From NCBI GenBank assembly GCA_003344405.1, contig NOWV01000002.1, positions 868,001 through 932,000 of the forward strand: 64,000 nucleotides of DNA, given 5' to 3'. Source of the stretch: Trichoplax sp. H2. Taxonomy: Eukaryota; Placozoa; Uniplacotomia; Trichoplacea. The translations under genes were made by a program, and so were the position numbers. The notes beneath the pieces were generated by a model. It was not told the DNA's origin. It saw nothing but the letters and a program-made list of their open reading frames with translations, and did not search any database. Positions 42,001 through 55,700 of this stretch are shown here, in pieces (the first letter of the stretch is position 1; every line of letters starts with the position of its first letter).

Positions 42001-45000
42001 GATCATGGAGAATTCAATTTAGAAATACTTTAATTCAGTAAGGCTGATAAGATTATTACATTTTACTTAACGCCAATTAACTACCCGCATCTGATATTTA
42101 CACACTTAGAAATTGTATAAAACTGCTTCAAACGATTAATAATCGTTTTAAATCATTTTATATCTTTTAATGAGATTGGTAGACCACGAAAATTGTATTG
42201 GTATTAAGAATTCTTAATCATTTTAGATTTGCGTAGCTATTACCATAAATATTTCATCATTATATGAAAATAGCGTCTGAAATGTTGGTATGCAATGTTG
42301 CGCTATTTATATCTTAATTTAAATAATTGATCAATCTTAATGATGGTTTCATATCTTAATTTACGTAAATTTATTCAATAAATTGACATAAAATATCCAA
42401 TTATGAGTTATAAAACCTACCCAGTAAGATTATTAACAATAACCTAAAATACTTTTAGAAATCGTAGCTATACTACAATAAATTATTCTAAGGTATGGAT
42501 AAGATACGATATATATTCTTTTTTACATGGGAAATGATCACTAAATAGACAATATTTACTATTTGAATAACCCTGTATGAATTATACTAGTACTCGTATA
42601 CGGCACACGGTCACAAGTACGTTAGCGATCAGGGCTATCTCGGAAAATTCGGCTATACTAAACTAGCGAACCTTTATCTCCTTTAGTGCCGTTCATTCCT
42701 CTATCACCAGTAGAACCTGTTGCACCTAAATCGCCTTTTTGCCCAAGCTCTCCTTTCTGGCCAGTGGCACCTTTGAAACCCTTCAAACCTTGTTGGCCTG
42801 TAGTTCCCGGTGCGCCCTTCTGACCTTTGCTTCCAGGTCTTCCTGGTATCCCAGGCTGACCAGCAAATCCTATTTATTTCGAAGTGAATGGTCATGAAAT
42901 TAATATTACTATTGGAAGTAGAGTTAACACTGTTATGGACTGGTTATATATCGTATTCAAAGTTATTAAGCTACTAACATCAATTCTATATCGTTATAGG
43001 CATGCATTACCTTTTTCTCCTGTTAGACCTTTGCTTCCTTTCGGGCCAGCCGCACCTTGTAAGCCAGTCTCACCTAGCGGACCTTTTTCTCCTTTTGCAC
43101 CTGTATCACCTTTAAATACCGACGATAAGAGATTATTAATTTCAAAAAGGATACGCATATAAATACATTAGTCAAAATCTTACAAAAGAATTAAAATCAG
43201 CTTTTACAAAGACTAAATATCAAGAAATTAATTTGTTATCAGATTTTGAATTTGAATCGAAAGTGAGGATTATAATTTATAGATTTAATATATTATATAA
43301 TTAAAGTAAACTAGACAATAATAGTGCCAGCGAACATTGTATAATGAGGAAGTGTAGTCATTTTTTTGACGTTAATTAAGATATTGTGGCAGAAATAAAA
43401 TTAAGTTTCTTGATAGCAACTAGAAATTTATCAAGTAAGGAATTAATTAGCAGAACTCTTGGCAATTCAGCTGAAAATCATCCGTGCAACAATAAGAGTA
43501 CCTTTCACGCCACGGTCTCCGATATCTCCTTTTTCTCCTTTTAAGCCGTCCGTGCCGCGACTACCCTTAGCTCCAGGAAAGCCAGCAAGTCCCCGATCAC
43601 CTTTGTCTCCTTTAAATCCTTGCACACCTTTACTTCCTTTCGATCCTTTATTCCCTTTATCTCCACTAAGGCCACCTTGGCCTAAATTTTTCAATAGTAT
43701 TTGGGAATAAATCTTGTTATCAAATTTTCGCATTAATTGAGCTAATTAAAGTGGGTTATAGTCTATTTAAATTTCAAACCTTTATCTCCCTTGTCTCCTG
43801 CAACACCTTTTGGACCAGGATTACCTTTATCACCCTTAGTACCTTTAGTTCCATCAATACCCTCTCTACCATGTAACCCTATCCATTTTATAAAGAGTTC
43901 ATTTAACATGATTAAATATATAATCAATAATCCGGTTAATAGTGATATAATATTTATACATTATTTATTGATTAAGTTGAGGAGATATGCTGCATATGGT
44001 TATATGGAATAATATAGTCATTACCAGGCTCTCCTTTAGAACCAGCTTCGCCTTTGGGTCCTGGATCACCTGCAAAGCCTTGTTCACCTCTGTCTCCTTT
44101 CTGGCCTTTATTACCTTTAAAACCTTGGTTTCCTTTATTTCCTTTCGGTCCAGGTTGTTCTCCTTTGTCACCTTTATTACCTTTGATGCCAGTATTTCCG
44201 GGTTCTCCTTTAGGCCCTTGCAATGATTGCCCTATATCGCCTTTATCTCCTTTCGCTCCTTGATCACCCGTTTGACCAACAACTACCGATGAATTTCCTG
44301 GTGGTCCAATAGGCCCTTTTTCTCCCTTAGTTCCTGCTATGCCAGGCTCTCCCTTAGCTCCAGTATTTCCAGTTTGTCCTTGATCGCCTTTACTACCTTT
44401 CGTTCCCTTCTCTCCTTTAATACCGGATATACCTTTTTCGCCCTTGATACCTTTTTCTCCTTTATTCTGTGCTGTTGATACGATAGGTTCACCTAAAAGG
44501 GAAAAATTGATAGTTCATATTCATTTTAATTGATGTTGCGAGAACGAACATCTAGCTGAATTAAAATCGAGACGTTAATCCATCTAGATATGGACAAATT
44601 AATCATTTTCTACCTTTTTGGCCTTTTTCTCCCAATGTTCCAGTTATACCTTGAATACCTGTATCACCTTTATCACCAGTTGGTCCAAAACCATCGGTAC
44701 CATTAACACCTGCTGCACCTTTGCTACCCGTAGGACCAATATTTCCTTTTTGTCCTTTTTCTCCAGTTAAGCCTATGTCACCTTTAAATCCCTAGTAAAA
44801 GTTTAAGTCGAAGATAGATACGGTATTCCAAATGATAACATCCTAGTTTACATTAGCTCAGGCTAGCTTTAACGAATAGGAATAGGTATTATTTAGGCAG
44901 ATACCTGTTGACCTTTTTCACCCTTACTACCAGTTGTGCCTGTATCTCCTTTAGTTCCGTCAGGTCCAATTGATCCTTTATCTCCAGTAATGCCAGTATC

Positions 45001-47795
45001 TCCTTTCTGTCCAGGTAAACCTTTTTGACCTTTTTGACCTTTAACTGATTCACCTTTATCACCTTTTGCTCCATCTTGTCCAGGATCACCTTTGTTACCT
45101 TTCAAACCCTACAGGGTGATTAATGTTATACTGAATTCGCACATTATGCCTGGTTTCGTAGAATGGAAATGAATTAACTCTTACTGGATCTCCTTTTGGT
45201 CCACGTTGTCCTATCTCTCCTTTATCTCCCTTGCTGCCATTTACTCCAGCTGCTCCTAGAGTTCCATTTAAACCTGGTGGGCCGATATCTCCAGTTGTGC
45301 CTAAGCTACCTTTTTCTCCTTTCTCAGGGATTGGGCAGGCCATGCAAGCATCTCCTTTTTGCCCAATTAATCCTGGTAGACCAGGTACACCTTTGGGGCC
45401 TGTTGCTCCAGGGTCACCAGCTCTACCTGGAGGTCCTGATATTCCAGGAGGGCCTTGTACAACCGTTGAATTACTTCCGCCACTTATTCCAGGTAAACCT
45501 ATCCATACATATATATTTAAGTAATTAAGATACATAAATCAATTGACGATATTACTGCTATTTATTTTTACGTACATTATGGAATTCTAGTTTGCACTGC
45601 GGCGTTAGAGCTGATTATATCATATGATACGATATTAGTAGCTTTTACCTTGAAGCCCACGGCTTCCCTTTTCACCAGTTGCTCCAGAATCTCCTTGAGG
45701 ACCCTGATCACCTTGAGGCCCTTGTATTGAAGCTCCAACTGGTCCAGTATTTCCTTTCTCCCCGGAAGGACCTGACTCACCTTTTTGCCCAACCTGTCCA
45801 TTGCTACCGTCCATTCCTAATCATCATGTATTTTACAGCATGAACATATCTATCTCTTTCTATATACATATATATATAATGATCGGATATGAAGGTATTT
45901 TTGCTATTTAATACGCTACTTTGCAGCTTAGCTATAATGTATCAGGTTTACAAACCACTTAGACATTAAAAATTATTTAAAAATGCAATCACGGAAGATG
46001 CTAAATTTTCGCAAGTAATGCATGGATATACGCACCTGATTGACCAGGTTCTCCTTTCGTTCCTTTAGGTCCAATAGGGCCAGATGCTCCAGATGCACCT
46101 TTAGATCCAGTAGGACCTCGCTGTCCTGGCAATCCACGAGGTCCAACATTACCTTTTGGACCTATAGCGCCTGGATCTCCAGGAGGACCAAAACCTTGTC
46201 CAGGGCCTGGAGGTCCCTGAATATGACAGAGAATAACAATTTGATACCATGAAGTTGATGAAGTATATAATAAATTTAACTACTATGAATTTGAGTGCTT
46301 AATTACGACGCAAATACGCGTACTTGCAGATCATATTAATTAATTAAATCATTAATACATTTGTATAGTATCCTTACCGGCAATCCTATTGGGCCAGTAT
46401 TACCTTTTGTTCCTATTGGACCTCGTGAACCCTAATAATAAAGATCCGATACTCTAATTAAAGCGCTTGATTGAGTAGAGCACAATCGAGCTACTGCAGG
46501 TAAGGAATACTTACATCACGACCATAAGGCCCTTCTTCTCCAATACTACCAATGCTTCCAATGTCACCCTAGGCGGTTAATTTGAAATCATTGACAGGAT
46601 GGTATTCGTTATTAAAAATTAAGCAGCTCATTTTTAAGAATCCGTAGAAATTGCATTATCCAGTAAATACCTTAATGCCTTGAATACCAGTATCACCTCG
46701 AGATCCTTTCTCTCCCTATCGATATCACATAACAGATAATCATAACATGTCTTGTAATCATTAGTTTTAAATCGTTAGAGCTTGGGTATTATAACAGTTG
46801 CTGCAATTAGCTATAGAAACGACGGATAGCTAGTTGTAGAGTAAATAATTTACCTTAGGTCCAGTTAATCCTTGCAAGCCTTGCGGTCCTGCAGAACCTT
46901 GATTACCTGCTATACCCTAAAGCAGTACACAAGATTGAAAACACGCATACAAGATGGTTAATAATGACATATTAGCTGTCATTGTGGGCGAAATAGAGTA
47001 AGCAAGTCTTAAAAATTCATGGATACTATCGTAATTCATATCAATACAAAATGGGCGTATTTTTTCTATACGGCATTACTTGAGGTCCTTCCGGGCCGAT
47101 TTGTCCTTTTTGTCCTTTATTACCTTTAATTCCCTACAACATAGAAAACTGTAAATATGAATAGACTGACAGTAGAAATCTTTAATCCCTTTGAAGGAGA
47201 TTAAATGGCTTTATTTGCCAGTTATCATCGCAGTTGGATAAATCAAAAAACGCCTAAATTATCTAAAATTATTGAAGCATTGATTATGATAGCTAGTCTT
47301 ATTATTTACCGGCTCTCCTTTTTCACCTTCTATAGGCTGTATTTATACGTATAAATAGCAGTGGAAGAACGAGTGCTCAGTAATAATCAGTTAGACGTAA
47401 GTAATAAAGAGAACAAGAAAATTATTAATACCACAGTAACGTTGGTTGAGTTATCAACAGTAGCTGCTGCTACACTGGCCCTAGGTACCACACTTAACAT
47501 TTGATAAACCTCACCAGGTGGTCCAGGCGGTCCTCTTTCACCCTATTATTTTTTAACGAGAAGGATTGCGGTAAAGATTGCAGCATGTACATTGTGCGTA
47601 TAGCAAATCCTAAAATTCTTCAAGTTAAGTATATTGTATATGTAACACTCGAAAAGCCTATCATCACTTAGTTATAGATATGACCTTTTCGCCCTTTTGC
47701 ATAGGGATTACTGTGGGTGATTCTAAGTTTGTTCGTAGCTGAATAGTATTCCCATAGCCGATATAGGATAGAATTATTGCAAAGATGAACATCAT
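37807..47795 (-). CDS. COL4: Type IV collagen alpha chain, minus-strand member of the pair (27 exons, ~1,572 aa)
   Basis: Basement-membrane network collagen. Exons: 47685-47795, 47432-47542, 47310-47336, 47080-47133, 46854-46916, 46671-46715, 46515-46568, 46378-46431, 46036-46216, 45649-45816, 45185-45498, 44905-45108, 44614-44791, 44025-44492, 43780-43878, 43502-43681, 43011-43109, 42672-42869, 41721-41990, 41503-41628, 41133-41312, 40790-41026, 39861-39998, 39584-39727, 38796-39432, 38604-38718, 37807-38070. Signal peptide [19 protein letters not shown]; short N-terminal noncollagenous stretches with NST and NVT sites and no cysteine; a long interrupted Gly-X-Y helix rich in GEKG/GDKG; a CMAC interruption (exon 11); and the NC1 domain. 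Exon 1 ends at a weak donor (GTCATA). Introns up to exon 9 fall between codons, while most later ones split the Gly codon. It is divergent from the plus-strand chain. Confidence 0.94.
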
Positions 47796-50700
47796 ATTGA
47801 TTAGTTACATGATCGTAAAGCAATCATTCGATAAAATAAATATTTGAAATCAGCTAATAAGCGTTTGTATACGCAGGTAATATCGACTAGTATAAAGCAG
47901 GGATAAATATTAGAATGATTAGCTTTATGATTATTAAGTTTAGCGAAGCACATACGCACAGGGAGTAAGTAGATCTAACTCTACTGACGATGTAAGATAG
48001 ATACAAAAGCAGAAACTTATACGATAATGATTAGCAGTATGATCACTAACTAAGCAACCGATAAAACAAATACACAAGATAAACTGCTATATATAGAATC
48101 AATGCAAGATAGAATGAAGCAAAATGAAGATTATAATTTAATAAGAAAATTGGATATACGGTGATAAATAGTTTAAAAGTGGATAAGATAGAACTATACT
48201 GTATATGCTAAAACTGTCATCTACTGATAGATCTTGCTAAATAGCAATAAAATTTATAGGTAGATGCTAAGCCTAGCAGTTATCGGCGATGAATTATTTT
48301 CTGTATGTACTAGATCGCACAGTATACTTATTGAGTTAAAAAACTGAAGAAAATGAATAAAGATAGGATTACGTGCTATATTAGTTCGATCATTGATTAA
48401 TTGCTAAGTTAAAGGTTACATTTAAGAGCAGATGTTAAACCTTACGACTATTAAACGATAATTTTATACAATAAGTGTTAGAAATCAGTTGCTTAAAAGA
48501 AATTGATCGCTGAAAAAGACAATTGCTATCGATATCGAATAACTTCTGTAAGTAATGATTATGTAGAGCATTTTGTATTTGAGATAGAAATTAAAGAAAA
48601 ATAAACGTGCATGTGCTATATATTAAGATAGTTCATAACTCATAGATTAATACATTATTTTAAATTTCAAAGCAGCTGCTAATCCTGATATCTGTCGAAT
48701 GTTATTTATAGCAATAAGATGATGAACGTAGCTTAATATTTATTACTACAAATTAATAAAATAGAACATATTAAGATACTATAGAAGATAGAATAGATGA
48801 AAATTTAAGCCAATTATATTTGCCTATATATCACACTGAATGTTCAATGTACCTCTTGTGTTTCTGCATTTCTTACATAGGCAATAAATACAATAAAAAT
48901 GACTATTTGCCTAAAATGGAAGGAAATAACGAGATAATTACTCTTTTATAGTCTCAATTTGAGATATATGAGCATGATAAGCATGGCTGATGAAGAATAA
49001 AGTTTACATTATTAGCAATTAGGGCCAAGAGGGGACTATTGACCCTTGACTATTTTACTATGATAAAATTTCAAAATTATATTAAATTACTTACTTCAAC
49101 ATCCCTTGAGTTGAAAAAAGGGAGTTAGTCCGATTGGAATAATTTTACTTCAAACGATAACCTCAGAAAACCTTAAATGGAGGTAAGAATTATTATTATA
49201 GTAATTTAGCAAATCTATCCACTATTACTAGTCTATGATCGTGCAAGGGATGGCCAACAACTTTAGTCATAAAGTACAATAATTGAATAAATAATTTATA
49301 TACATATATATGCAAATAGATACATCTTTGGATAGATTACGTGCCTCAGTATCGATTAACTTCAAATTTTTGTATTTGCCCTTATGATAATTAGCACAAG
49401 ATTAGTCTGTCGATCGATGATGTCTATATAACATCTCATTCCAAAGTTAGGACATACAATCGCAGTAGTTAGTTAGAAAGTGTCGGCGAAGATATTATCA
49501 TTAAGATAAATTGAGTGCGAAGGGCGAAGAATGCTGGTCATGATCGTTAAAATGGCATCCAACAGTGTATCTCATGCTGACATCGCTAGCTAAGAATGCT
49601 GTTTTCTATCTATCTATCAATAATATGCATATAGATCAATGAAATTATCAGTAGCAAACCCAGATACATATTATGGTTATGTCAAGGTGATTTTATTAAC
49701 ACCAAATCGACTTTAAAAATCCATATTAATACTGTATTATTGCAGAATTCATTTGACTTATTCCAGGTATTAATTTTTTGTATATTACTGATACAATGGC
49801 TTATTCCATTCGATTGATAGTTTACAATATTAATGAGCATTCTCTTAATGTTTATATTTTTTAGGCTACAGGTACAATGAGTGACTTCTTTACTTGAGTT
49901 GTTGCATAATTTATAGCGGAAATAAATATAATTATCGAGCTGCTGCCGAATGGTGGAACAGCTGAGGTTGAAATAGGAATACTGAAATGATTATTTTGAA
50001 GATAGAAATTTTGTTGATATTTTTCTTCTCTATTTGAACTACAAATTGTCTAATGGAATGGATTTCCATAGCTAAAGTTACTACTTAATTAAGATCAGCA
50101 AGATCATTAGCATCATCCGAGAACATAAAGATTTATTCTCAATGATTTAAGATAGAATAGAGGGTAGGAAACGAGAAATTTACTACCGTTATAAGTGAAG
50201 AAACGTTTCTAATTAAAAAACGATTAACAAATATAGGCTATAATAGTCAAGTAGTTAGAATTTTATATGGATTAGATGTATAAAACCCTTCTGAAAGTTA
50301 TATAAGAGCTTTGTACTCAAATCGTGATGCATAAACCAATTGTGGCGATTGATCAGTATCACACATTCTTGTTTTAAATTATGTGAGTATTGAACGATTT
50401 TATTGCAGGATTAGCAAAGGGAAAAGAACGAGATGAAATTCTCTAGTTTATGCTATCATATAATGTAATTAATACACAATTAAAATAATTGGGCAATTCT
50501 ACTAGATTAAATTTCGCATTAATAACTAATTTAGTATCGTAATTAGCCATAAAATGAAGGCAAGTAAGGTACTATTAAAAATTGTTTAAAGCCATTTAGG
50601 AGCATGCGAACGTAATAATAAGAGAGAAAATGGTAAGAAAGATAGGAAAAACCGTATCGATTTATGCATTAAGTTTATTATCCAGCTTAATGAATGCGTT

Positions 50701-52735
50701 ATGCACTTAGGTAAAAGATATAATTCAGAGAATTGGAGTCTAATATTTAAGAGGTTAATTTATAATTTACTAAAGAACAAATGTGCAGGGCAAGTATGCG
50801 TAAGTTGTAAATCTTTTGGCTCTGCAAAGATTATGTCAAGCCTTATTAGTGAATATGCCTAGGCAGAAAGAGTGGTAATGAACTTAACTCAAAAAATAAC
50901 GAAACTCGATCGCTAATATCTTAGCAAAGATTGTGTAAACTCTTCAATGGCATATCAAGGATGGAAAGCTAATAGGCTAAATGTAAAGACATTTTGATGA
51001 TTCATCAGAGATAGAAAGTTAACAAATTTATGTCATTAAATTAATATAGAGATCGACCAAATTGTTTGGTGGCATTCCAAGGAATTGAAGCTAACAGATT
51101 TAGTCCAACAAGGAATACTTTCATTAATATTAACACAGAAATTGTATCTATCCGTTTTAGTAGCATAATAAAAGCAAGTTATTGGGATAAAATAATAGTA
51201 GACTTGATCAGGAGTAACAATATCAACTTTTAGTATCAACACAGAGATTGTATGAAGCCATTTTGATATCATATTAGGATAAATTGCAGATGAGTGAAGT
51301 AAAAAAACAACTTCGATTGCATGCTTAGAATAGAAAATTAGTTGCCTTAATTGAAGGATACTATGTTTTCATAGACACAAAGATTGCATTAAGCTCTTTA
51401 AAATGATATATTAAGGGTAGAAAACTAAAAAAATAGCACTTAATTAAAAGTTACTCTAATACAAGGCTTGCTATAAAGTAAGAGATGAAATAAAAGTAGA
51501 TAGTTGCACGAGAATCGCACAACCAAAAATCTGCACAATAAGATGCCTATGGATTCCGTGAACTAGCATAATACCGTATCCATTTTAAGTAGTAGTCAGA
51601 TAGTATACTATCTTAAGTTATTAATTGTAAGGAAATCAGGAAAGGAGGTGAGAAAAATGTCTATTTCCTGCTTAAATAATCAGTAGATCCTGTAGGGGGT
51701 ATCATTAAAAATGACCATGTGCGTCAATGAAAAGATCAGGCCGACATATTTTAAATCATTGCAATTGTAATAATAATCACCATCAAGTATTTAACAAATG
51801 AACTAATTAGATATCAAGGTCTATGATTGACTAGTAATCAACATACGCTATTGCATACTGCTGTGTCGAAATGGACTTTCTAACTCTTCTATTTGTTTAC
51901 TTTGATAGCATGTCGTTGAAAGCACGCATTCAATAACAAGATAATTAGATGGATGACCTACAGCTATGACTTGAATAATTAGATCTACTGCTATGAACTT
52001 AATCTAGCTCTATTGCTATATCTGATGGATCGAATCGATCAGGTGTTACTATAACCGATGCAAGATACAACTGCCTAATAAACTTAACACGAACTCATCC
52101 TATTGGGCTGTCCAAACCAACAGAGTAAATCAGTGAGGTTATTGACATTATTTGTCGTGATTGATATCCTCGCCAAGTATAGGCCACAATATTAGGGGCG
52201 TGGTGAATTCTCTCTACTCTAATGATTGAAACTCTTCAGCTATAGTCTCTTATTAAATCTTTCAATATTCAAGGCATTTACTTTAAATTTGGCTCAAACT
52301 CCACATCAGTAGCTGACTAAAACTCCGAACAATTGGCCCTTGATGTTTTTATGAACTTTTACTACAGTATTGAGTTATTTGTAGGAAATTTCTAGTACAA
52401 ACCATAAGTCACTAGTACATGTACGGCCGGTTCAACCAGTAGATACTAGAAGCCACGCCGTATATAGTAGTGGTCTGTGCCAAGAGCTAATAAAGAAATA
52501 TTGACTATTACAACTTTTAGTGATAGTTGAATACTGTTTAAATCGATTGGGTACTACCATCGTTCCGACTTCTATCACCTTGTTATAGAAAAGAGAAAAC
52601 AGCTGAAAACTAAATCATTCTAAACTGGTATATTGGACAGCTTGGAAGATTGATTTCAACTAAGATAATTTGGAATTTATCTGGGATTGATCGCCTAATG
52701 CAATACACGTAATGTAATATAACCTTTTCCGTATC
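47796..52735. other. Collagen IV head-to-head intergenic region (candidate bidirectional control region)
   Basis: 4.9 kb between the two divergent collagen start codons. It is AT-rich with no supported coding frame; a 78-codon minus frame at 51036-51272 is isolated. It must hold both promoters and 5' UTRs, but I see no clear TATA box, CpG-rich core or repeat array. In vertebrates the equivalent COL4A1/COL4A2 interval is only about a hundred bases and acts as a shared promoter. Confidence 0.6.
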
Positions 52736-55700
52736 ATGATGAGAAAAGCCAAGATATTCATTATTGCAGCATTACTATGGTTATGCTTACTCCATTTGAA
52801 AGCTCATGCCAATATTAGCCCGGTATTGTTACTAGTTACTATTTTCAAAGCATTACAATTGAATTTTATTTACATAGGATCAATTTTAGTCTATAATTGA
52901 GGAGTTTTTCTCATGAACGATAATTAATAGCAATTATAATCTCGGCCGGACTGCTTTAAAAGTATTGTAAAGTAGTGATTTTAATTTAAATGGATTCTAT
53001 TATTACGGTTATAAGAGTAGTTTTTAGTTATCTGCTTTGATATAATTCTATAAGTATTATTGCAATTCTATGCTAATGACTACTGTAAATCTATTTTGAG
53101 ATCAAAGTATTATGTACCTATATAAGCGATGATCATAATCGACTCCAGAGAATCATAAAATTATCGCCAATTAATGACTTTAGCTTAATCTACGATGAAT
53201 TTACTACACAGCAAATTATCTAGATTAACAGCGATAGTGCCTAAAATCACGTTTATGGTCATTGTAAAAGCATTCTTATACATCCATGCTAACAATCACC
53301 GTAAGCTACCTTGAAATGATCATAGAAAGTATCATGACCTATCCACGCTAATAACCACTATAATCTACTTCTGGATCATGAAAGTATCATGATATGTATT
53401 TGTCTACATTATCCATCGCTGTTCTCTCTTTCTAGATGATGACAAAAATCAAGTCTAAATTAGATCATAAAAGTATCATAGTACGCGTTCGTCCATATTA
53501 TCGATCGTCATTGTCTGTTTCTAGATGACGATCAAATCAAGTCTAAGTTAGCGATTAGTAAAAGCTACTTCACGATATTTTTAAAGTATCTCTAAACTGA
53601 CGATCAGCGTAACCTCAATAAGTTCTACACATTATCATTCTACAGCTACATTAACGACAATTCTGATCTAGCTAGAGATTTTTATAAAATTATTCTTACA
53701 TATCTCCTATAATGACTACCGTGCTGGAATCGATTTTGACTAGCTTCTACTTCGAAACTATCATCAAAATATCATTTTATGTATAAGTGAGATAGTTCAT
53801 TTAACCTTAACTAATCCTATTTATAAGAAAAATCGTTACTTAGTGGTCTAGTCTCCACGCTAGCCGTTTTAATACATCTTTGTCTGATGAGGGTAAAATG
53901 ATTAACAAATAAAACTGTAGAATATGAGGCGATTGCTTTCAATTGGATCTACAATAAATTAGCTATACAAGTAGATTTATGTTGATATCGATGTAGTTAT
54001 AATGTATCTATGTAATGGCTTTGGCATAATTTTAATAGCCTTATACATTCAGGAACAATTTTACTTATAATCAATAATTACCTAAATCGGTACGAAATGT
54101 TAATCATTTTACACCTGTCAAAATTTAAATGTAAGGTCTCTTTCTGGTTTTAAGGTCAAAAGTATCTTACATTCAAGAACTTATTTTACCTATAGTTATC
54201 ATATGAAATAACTATAATCGTTTTGTAGCTATAAAATCTTCGTTAGAAAGTATTCTCTCTGGTTACCAAGTCTACAGTATTATTAAGCTAAGAATTCTTT
54301 CCTAAGGGTTAATTATGATGCAAATGGACTCAAGATCGCAATATTTTGTAACCATGTAGTATTCGTCAGAAGGCACTTGATCTAGCTACGAGATTTACAG
54401 TATCTTGTACTTGATATTGTGGTCATATCGTAGTCATTCAAGCGACCATTAACTATGATCCAAATACAAGTAAAAATTTAATCCATTCATGACAGTATAA
54501 GATCTGCTTGCCGATGAGAAACTGAAATTATTACTAGTGTATTAGCTGATAGCTTTCTAACATGGCTTAAATTTCTTTTTACTACCGTGTGTGCTATCTC
54601 AATCTCGTCAAAATAAAGAAGGATCTAGAGAAAGCTAAGATAGAGGTAAGATAAGCATCCATTTTCAGTCTGAGTGACATAATTTTATCCAGACGTATGA
54701 TAGATGTAATTAGATTGATCTTTATGGCAATAGCATGGTATTTATAATTATCATTTTATTGTTTTACCCATAGTCAAGAGGAGATACCGGAGAATCTGGC
54801 CTTGCCGGAATGCGAATAACAACAACTAAAGTTTTGATATATCCGGATGATTTTGGCCGTAATGGAATGTTTGTAAGTCATCCCACTAATTAATTATGAT
54901 ATAATGTTCAAATTTCCTCAGTTATAGATTTTGTTCTTGAATGTCTGTCTGGCTACTTGGCCATATTGTAAATTATCATACTATATTAAAACCGAATAGC
55001 AATCGTAATAAGTATCTACTTGGAAATTCTGTATATCTGTAAGGTTTTTTAGCAGTAAGTTTTTGCTATTCCATGTTAGTTGACTTCTTTAAGTACATCA
55101 TAAATTCCCATATTTTATTTAGAACTTAAATTTGCAGTACAATAAGTAATACACGCTCCATTGAAGTTTTGGATATCGTCGAGATTTCTAGTTGTAGACT
55201 TTCTCTGTTCAATGTCTAGCTGAGTTCTCACTACCGTACCTAATAAACTCTCATATTTCGCTCATTACAACAGACTTGAGGAGTGACAATACTAAATGCG
55301 GCTTAAAACTACTGTATGTCTACGTCAGTGCGTTTCCATATGATTACAGCTTGCACCCATTGAAGTATCTAGGCAATTTAGCTCATCGTAATTTCTCATA
55401 CTCCACTTAAGATCGCAAATGCAAGGAATAGTTGCAACAAATATTCGCTTAAAAATTACTCTTTTCATATAGCACTAATTAAAATTTATTAAACTTCTCT
55501 TTTTCTCTTTCAGAGAACATTATTTATAGGTGAGAAAGGAGAAAAGGTAAATCTTGAAAAGTAGACCTCGTCCTTTATTCTATCTAGTAATATTTACTTA
55601 CTATTTTTAATAAATATTTAAAATAGGGTATGCCTGGAGACAAAGGACAAGCTGGAGATGCTGGACCGCCTGGATTAAAAGTAGAAAATCTACTTATCAA

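Noticed and set aside
39053-46252. Pro-rich or Phe/Ser-rich open frames on the plus strand (for example 39204-39404, 41078-41290, 45231-45524)
   Set aside because: They are antisense shadows of the Gly-X-Y exons: CCT/CCA-rich complements of GGN codons. None has its own splice context.
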